Below, piece after piece: positions 46,501-54,671 of a stretch of DNA of 64,000 nucleotides (its first letter is position 1; each line of letters starts with the position of its first letter). The DNA is taken from NCBI RefSeq assembly GCF_032854445.1, contig NC_088298.1:11087504-11151503 (forward strand). The letters run 5' to 3'. The translations under genes were made by a program, and so were the position numbers. Under the pieces are notes generated by a model. It saw only the letters and a program-made list of their open reading frames with translations, searched no databases and was not told where the DNA came from. This DNA is from Liolophura sinensis. Lineage: Eukaryota > Mollusca > Polyplacophora > Chitonida > Chitonidae.

Positions 46501-49500
46501 TCTCTGTGCAATTATAACTAAGCAATCAGAACAGAAGTCATGCACTTCATATACGTGTATGGTACATCTGGATGCATATGAGTTATATCGGGAGAATGCG
46601 ACAGAGTATTGGGTAAAATCCGTCATTCCATGTAGTGATCTATGAAATATGCATTGTCTCCCCACATATGGTCGAAAAGATTCTGATGGAAACGCAGAGA
46701 AGTCTTTATCTTGTTTAAGTTCATCAGAGTTCAATACACCGACAGGCGTCCTGATCATAAAGAGTTTTAGTAAACATTATGTAAATTGAAACCAGTGACA
46801 TATCTGATGACAACAACCATTAATGTACATTAAGGATCTGAAGAAACACACCACAAAACAAAGTAATATACAATATGTTTCTGCCAAAGAAAATCTGCAG
46901 TGAAAAAAACAAAACAGAACACAAAAAGTATGTATTTTACTTATACGACAGGGGCTAGCATTATGGTGGGAGGAAACCGGACACAGGTTGGGGGGAAATC
47001 CACGACCATATTGCTGACAGGCCTTTCATGCAGAGCGGAAGCCAACATGAGTTGGACTTGAACTCACAGCGACGGCATCATATTCAGTACAAAAGACGAG
47101 AAAACTGAGTGTGGAATCCTAAAAATGCATACTACAATCCACAGCCACACATACACGTAAAATCATCCCGTCTGCGTGTGGGGGCCTCCGTGGCTCAGTT
47201 GGTTAGCGCGCTAACGCAGCGTAATGACCCGGGAGTCTCTCACCAATGCTGTCGCTGTGAGTTCAAGTCCATCTCATGCTGGCTTCCTCTCCGGCCGTAC
47301 CTGAGAAGGTCTGCCAGCAACCTGCAGATGGTCGTGGGTTTCCCATAAGCTGTGCCCGGTTTCCACCCACCATAATGCTGGCCGCCGTCGTATAAGTGAA
47401 ATATTCTTGAGTACGGCGTAAAACACCAAATAACTAAATAAATCAATGAACTGTCTGTGTGTAATGCTAACTTAAGAACTTGCCATGTACGATGCAGTTC
47501 TCTCAACCTTCCCTTTTCCAATATGGATGTGAAATTTGTAATCAGCTACCACTAGCAGTGGGCACGTTTCCTTCAAAGGTGTAAACGTCTGTCGTTTGAA
47601 ACGACTCTTACCTGAAACATAGTATCTTGAGTGAAACATCAAATTTGTATGTTGTTACAATTGTAAAACTTCCCTTCGATAAAGGATGTTTCATACAAAA
47701 TCTGGTCGTGCATTACCCCAATTCCTAGAACATTTCGCAGATGAAAGAGCAACTTTCCATGCAATCCATGCATATTTATAATTACATTTTGGAGACAAAA
47801 CTACATCGGTTGGATTGGCCAATTTCAAGGCTTCACAAAAAGTGTAATATTATCAGGCTACACAGAATAATGCCTTCAGAACATGCTTCAATAAACATTT
47901 TGCAAACATGCGAACAAAAAGATTGAAGAATTACAGAAGCTGATCAGATTTTCAAGGATTCAATACAGAATTCTGTATTGCAAAATTAGGTGGAATCAAT
48001 GGAGGATATTGTACAGTGGAGGTTGAATATTTTAAATATTGAGAAGTGAAAATGATAATCCACGAGACCTTCACTGTGCAATACTCTATTTATTGCATAT
48101 ATTTTGATAACATCATAATTTTGTGTATTTGATCAAGTTTAGGCAATTTTTTTAGCTGTAGGCCTTCATAGACTTGCGAATAGAGCATGACGCACATGAC
48201 GTCTTGCATGACATTGTGTCTGGTTGTGTGATGCAGAAATGTTAAATGTGACTGGACTATCAAGACGTCATTCGGCTCTGCTCTGATTGGAATGTCACAA
48301 ACAAAATGTTTCTTTTTTGATGTCATGGCGTCTGGGTGCATAATAACAAAAGTGGTATCTCATTTAGCAGTGAAATATCACTTTTATCAGTGAAAAAAAT
48401 CATGACATTTCACCTATGTATAAATAATAAATCAAAACGTTTACCTTTTGGCATGATTAAGATAGGTTTTGTAAACGTGTTACCTGCATTTTCTGGACAG
48501 CCCCTGAATTTTCTGGACTGCTAAGTTTTTTTGCCCAAGCTGAACCAAGAGCAGTAAAGGGGAGATAACTCATTCACAGTACTGACCACTGATCACTGAC
48601 ATTAAAATAACGTACTTGAATGATTGGTGGAGAAATGATACGCTGGTCCAGCTTCTACAACATCAACCAGCTCTGGGCCCTCATCCTGGATAACCACACC
48701 ACCCTCAGGCCTCAGAAACTGACAGAACTTCCTGTGAACAAACAAATAAAATAGAAACCTTCTGGAAAAAAATAAAAGAATCTAATAGTCATGCTTATAG
48801 AGAAGGCTATATAACTGTTATACTCAGGCTATCTGACTAGCAGCAAACTATACAAATCCCACGAATACATTATTGCTGATAACCACTCAAAAATAGGCAT
48901 TTTCCTATTCTATAACATTACAAGGACAGTTTTCTTCACCCACACCATCTACTGCTACATGTATAAAGGAGATCACGTTGCGTCTAACGTACGGGAAGTC
49001 TTACAGAATATTTGTCTAAGTTTTTGTCTTAAATATAGTATGCTTAAATCCAAGTAAAACTCTCAGGTGTCACACAGATAAAATTTGCTGAATTGTGTGT
49101 GATTGAAGAGGATCACAATATTTTTTACTTTTGCCACATGAGTTTGTTTATCTGTCCATGAAGAAATCTCGGTAATGCACACTCAACACAGATGCCCTGC
49201 TTATTACAGTAAATAAATTTGACATGAGAATGATCAAACTAAACAGCAAAAAAGGTGGATTAAACAACTTGGTGTGTCAAAACTATAATTTGTTGGTGGA
49301 GTGGTCTAGACGGTTAACATGTACTGCTGGCGATTTGGTGCCTGACTCTGAGGACACTGGTTCGAAACCCATAGTGGTCTCAGCCAATTTTTAGCACTAG
49401 AATCTGTGCTATACTCAGAAAGTGTAATCCCTATTAATGATAATACTGTTGTTGTTTGTTCTCATGACTACCATATTCATAACATTTCATGAATCTATTC

Positions 49501-52500
49501 TGAATGTGAGATCCTGATATAAAGGCAGTACAATTTTGTACAGCGGCCTCCGTGGTCAAGTGGTTATCTTGCTGGCACAGCACAGTGACCAGCCCATGCT
49601 GGCTTCCTCTTTGGTCCTACATGGGAAGGTCTGCCATGGCAGTGGGTCTAAACAAGCCTGGTTTTCCCCCACTGTATGCTTCCCGCCATCGTATGCATGT
49701 AAGTGAAATATTATTGAGTACGGTGTAAAACTCGATAATATCGCAGGTGTAACACCCATACACTGTAGTAATCTTACCCATCATGTTCGTGTGATTTCTT
49801 GAAACTGTACAGCATATCCGAGCCCCGATAAGCTATCATTGTGTAGTTATCGGACTCCTCCAAGTGGCCTGCAGATGGCTGCAAAATAAAAACATTAAAA
49901 ATCACACGTAACTTCTGGACTTTGAGAGGAAAAGCTGCATGAGGAGAGTTTCTGCTTTGAAAACCATGTCAAAATATAGCCAAAAAATTTTGCCTATGCT
50001 ATTATCCCTTCATCAAACAAAAACCCATGTAAAATTTTCAAAAATTTAGCAAAATTTTTTGCATTACCTAATGTGGGACACCATTGTGGTTGGCAGCCGC
50101 TACATGTGCCAATGCTAATCAGTCTCCAACATTCATGGGGCAGTTTTATACAGCAGACGATGTAACACAGTAGCCCACAAAAAAAAAATTAGGAGAACTA
50201 GCGTAGCGTAATGACCCAGGAGCCTCTCACTAATGCAGTCGCTGTGAGTTCAAGTCCAGCTCATGCTGGCTTCCTCTCCGGACGTAAATGGGAAGGTCTG
50301 TCAGCAGCCTGCAGATGGTCGTGGATTTCCCCAGGGCTCTGCCCTGTTTCCTCCCAACATAATGCTGGCTGCCGTCGTATAAGTGAAATATTCTTGAGCG
50401 AGGCGTAAAACACACCAATCAAATAAATAAATACATCTACAAATTAATTAGAATTTTCAATGAAATACTCTCTGCACACTGTACCTCGATGATGTAGGTT
50501 TCATCTGGCATTTGGATGTGGGCGCTGATCACTTGGGAGTAATCATCAGTGAAATCAAAATATGCTGAGACATCAGAAACGGCCTCTCCTGGAGACACAG
50601 AAAAACGTGTGTGCATGTAATAAATTACTGATTCTGCCAAAGACATACTTTAGTCCCATATCACACATTATTAGAGCTTTTCAGATCTAATACTTTAGGA
50701 TCTGACTTTAGGATCTGAAAATAAGTCTTGACATAAAATAAAATGAGGAAGAATTTAGATTCAAGACTAAGGCATAGCACACAAACAGTTTTTGTGCTAA
50801 CAAACACATTCGCTTCCTGTCTGATTGTACGTTGGAAGATCCGGCAGCAACCTGTAAATGGTAGTGGGTTTTCACGTATGTAAAATATATTCTTAAGAAT
50901 AAGCGTAAAATTGTAATTAAATAAATAAATAAATAAATAAACAATGACATTTAGAATTGTACTGGATGGAGTTCAAACTACAGTCCAGATTAAAACATTT
51001 ATTGTTGTCACGCTCTTACATGTGGACCTCATCCAATGGACTACATACCGTAGATGTCCAAAGAGGAAATCTGCAGCAGCCTTTCCAAAATGCTGTAATG
51101 ACGTGAAAATTCTGCCCATAACTAAGTTTTTCTTTTTCAGACTTTAAAAGTTCTATTGATCTTAGAGAGATGCTTGAGGTTTGTTTGCAAGGCAGAGTGA
51201 CATGACATTTATCTGCCTCTATAACTGAACTTAAATACAAAAATGAAGTTATGGCAGCTTACCAAATACATGTCCAGTGAGGATCAATCCTTGATCTACA
51301 GCAAAATTTTCTTCTGTGCCATCTTCCCTTTGAACCACTGCTTTGAAGTTACGAGACAAAAGATGCTTTCTTTGCTGCAGAATCAACCGAAAGTCCCTGT
51401 AAAATAGTGTTAAATTAGCATTTGAACTACGGCAAAAAGACTGGAAATAATCTGCTGGACAAGGACAATGTCCTGAACCAAATAGTTAATGTATTTATAC
51501 AGGTGCCAAGTGTTTATTAATTTATTTATTTATTTGATTGTTGTTTTACGTCGTACTCAAGAATATTTCACTTATACGACGGCAGCCAGCATTATGGTGG
51601 GAGGAAACCGGGCAGAGCCTGGGTGAATCCCACGACCATCCGCAGGTTGCTGGCAGACCTTCTCACTTACGGTCAGAGAGGAAGCCATCATGAGCTGAAC
51701 TTGAACTCACAGTGACCGGCCAAGTGTTTGGTACATAACAAAACTGACATGTAAATAACACTGTTATATTTTTTAAGTAATGTGGGTAGCTTGGAAATTT
51801 GAAATAGGAAATAATTAACAAAAGTTCAGTGAATCCAACACACATCACAGTTGTCCAGATGCAATAGTCTGAACACTGATCAATGGCTAGTTATTCCGAA
51901 CTGTGACACTCTACACCACTCTGCCAGCACAACAGAATACAAACTTCCAAATGCTCATGCAGAAATACATGTCTGTACATCATATACAGACACCTAGAGC
52001 CCATTTGACATTTAAGAATGTGCTTCAAGCTCATTTTCCATGATGACATATCTCTTGACTGCATGGATCCTAGAATCCATCACCAAACAGGCCACTACTA
52101 CACTGTACATGTATAAAACTGGCATGACTGATGATTCAGCTAAATATCAGCGTTCTAAGTTAAATAAACTGAGTATTTTGCTTGTGCAACAATTTCATTT
52201 TTTTGATGAAGGGAGTTTAATTTTATTTTCAGCCAGTTTTTGGTTATATGATGACTGTCTCCTTGAAGCCAGCCCATCGCAAACCTGACATTTCTCATGT
52301 TCACAGTGCTGCCTCACTGGGAAGCCATGCTGAAGACACCAGACACAACACCAGATACACCACAAGATACAACACCCCATCCAGTTACCATGGTTACTTT
52401 ATACTGACACCAGGCCAACAGTATTTGGCCTTAACTCCGCTTAATGTGCTGTTTACGACATGAGGTAGTCATAAAGGTTAAGAGTTTAAAGGACAAGACA

Positions 52501-54616
52501 GCACCTGGCTACAACATATTTCAATCAATAGCAGGATTCTAAAGTTTTCTAAAAAGTATCATACTTTATTATTTTAATGAGATTTCACCAAATAACATGT
52601 AGAGTAAAATGTCAATACTACACAAATGGCAGGTGTGAATCGAGGCAGACATCTTGAGAATTTTATCCAATCAAACACGTTGCTATCAGATTGCACGGCC
52701 TAAGCTGTGACGCAACCTTTACCCATTCACTCCATGAAGTGACATATGATGATACAAAACTACTGCATAACACATCATTTTAAGATCATTTACAACAATT
52801 TATTTACGTGTAACTGAAGGGCCATTTCACACAGTGTTGTAGGACAGGTCTATATGACTTATGGAACACCACAGATGTAAAATCAGTTGATTTACAAGCC
52901 GTAATATTCAATGACAGTATGACAAATTATGTCAGAGAGTAGCATACCATCACGGCTCAACCGCATTCATCTCCCCAGTAGACAGAGAGCCTACTTAGAC
53001 ACGCTGTTCAAATTATACAAATACATTTTTTGTCGTTCATTTGACCACTTAGTCGGCAGGTTTCTATCAGAGTCAGTGAAAAATTCATTTAGGGATGCCG
53101 AAGGTTGATGGGGATGAGAACACAGCATCTCAACGGACAATGCTTTCAATTCAATTCAATCTTATGATATAATTTTTTTTCTCTAAGTTTATAATAACTG
53201 AAGAATTTAAATTTTGCTTCTTTGTCTTTATTACATACAAGGGATGATTTTTTTTTCCTGTTTTCTTTCATAATATGCAGTAAAATTATTGAAACGCTGT
53301 GTTCAAGCCGAGGTGATTCATCTGATGTCCGCGATAGCTAGGTCAGCACTGCTCTCATCTTAGAGGCTACCACCACAAAACTGAAGCATAAAATTCAGTG
53401 ACAGCTGAATACCTAGATCAGCGTCAGCGGTACCTAGATTTATTTTCAATTGTTTCAGAATTGAGTATGAATCTAGTTGTACAACAATCCTATTGTAATT
53501 ATGTAAACATTTAATAGGGGTCAAAATCCCCAGCACAACTCCTCCAGAAGCTACAACCTGAACCAGGGATACACTGGCCGTGCATCTGCAGGCTACTTGA
53601 ACTGTAAATGATATAGCAGGCTTACTGAATCAACGTTTCAAGCAGTGGAAGAAATGAACTGGTAAAATATGCTTCTAGTACGTCTAATTTCCGAGAAAGC
53701 TATTTATCACTTGGACCTTTACCACCACAACTTTTATCTGCCTTACGCTACTGCTTTGACTGTATTTAACAGAAAATAACTTTGACGTTAGCAAGCTAAA
53801 GTAAACGTAACATCACCTTGCTCTCGATAATGGAGACGTGTTGAAGATGTGTCAAGTTTCACTAAAATTTTACTGTGCTGAAAAAAACCTAAAAAAAAAA
53901 GTTTAATGCTGGTTTTTGATACTATGAATGGTAGTCTTTCAGAGGAAATAAACATTAGTCAGGTGCTGTTTTTCACTTTAAATTAAGTCTAAGTATGACT
54001 GAACTTGGTATTTAACCCAGACCTACATGTAATACTAAAGATTATCTAAAATCACTTACTTTCCTAAGGTTGTAAAGCGGACGTCTTTAATCGTTGATTC
54101 TTGATCTAAACTTCTCTTGGATATGCTATGGACGTGCAGATCTTTGAACGTCTCATAATATTTCAAACTTTTACTCAAGTCCCCTGAAAATGAAACAATC
54201 AAAACATGTGCATATAAATAGTTAGCTCTTGGGTAATTTAATTTCTTTCTTTTGTTTTTCACCACTGATTTTTTTCTTTTGACTGTTTTAAGTGTAATTC
54301 CAGTGCCTATTAATCTAATTCCCAGCAAATTCATGTACAATTACATGAGAGACCACGGCCAACTGCCCGTTGACACCAAAGCCTCCGAGGATCTTGAAAC
54401 TTTCCTATCCAAGAATTGCTTATTTATTTGATTGGTGTTTGAATAGCTCTATAGAGCTAGTGTTACAAAGAATAAATGATATAATGGCACTCTGGTTTAT
54501 GGATGGTATGATTTCAATAATATTCACAGCCTAAATACATAGTATATGGACTTTCAATCTTAAAATGACCTTTAGAAATAGAAAAGAAAAAGAAGCATTA
54601 TACGCCCAGCAGCTGC

Positions 54617-54671
<55 letters not shown>

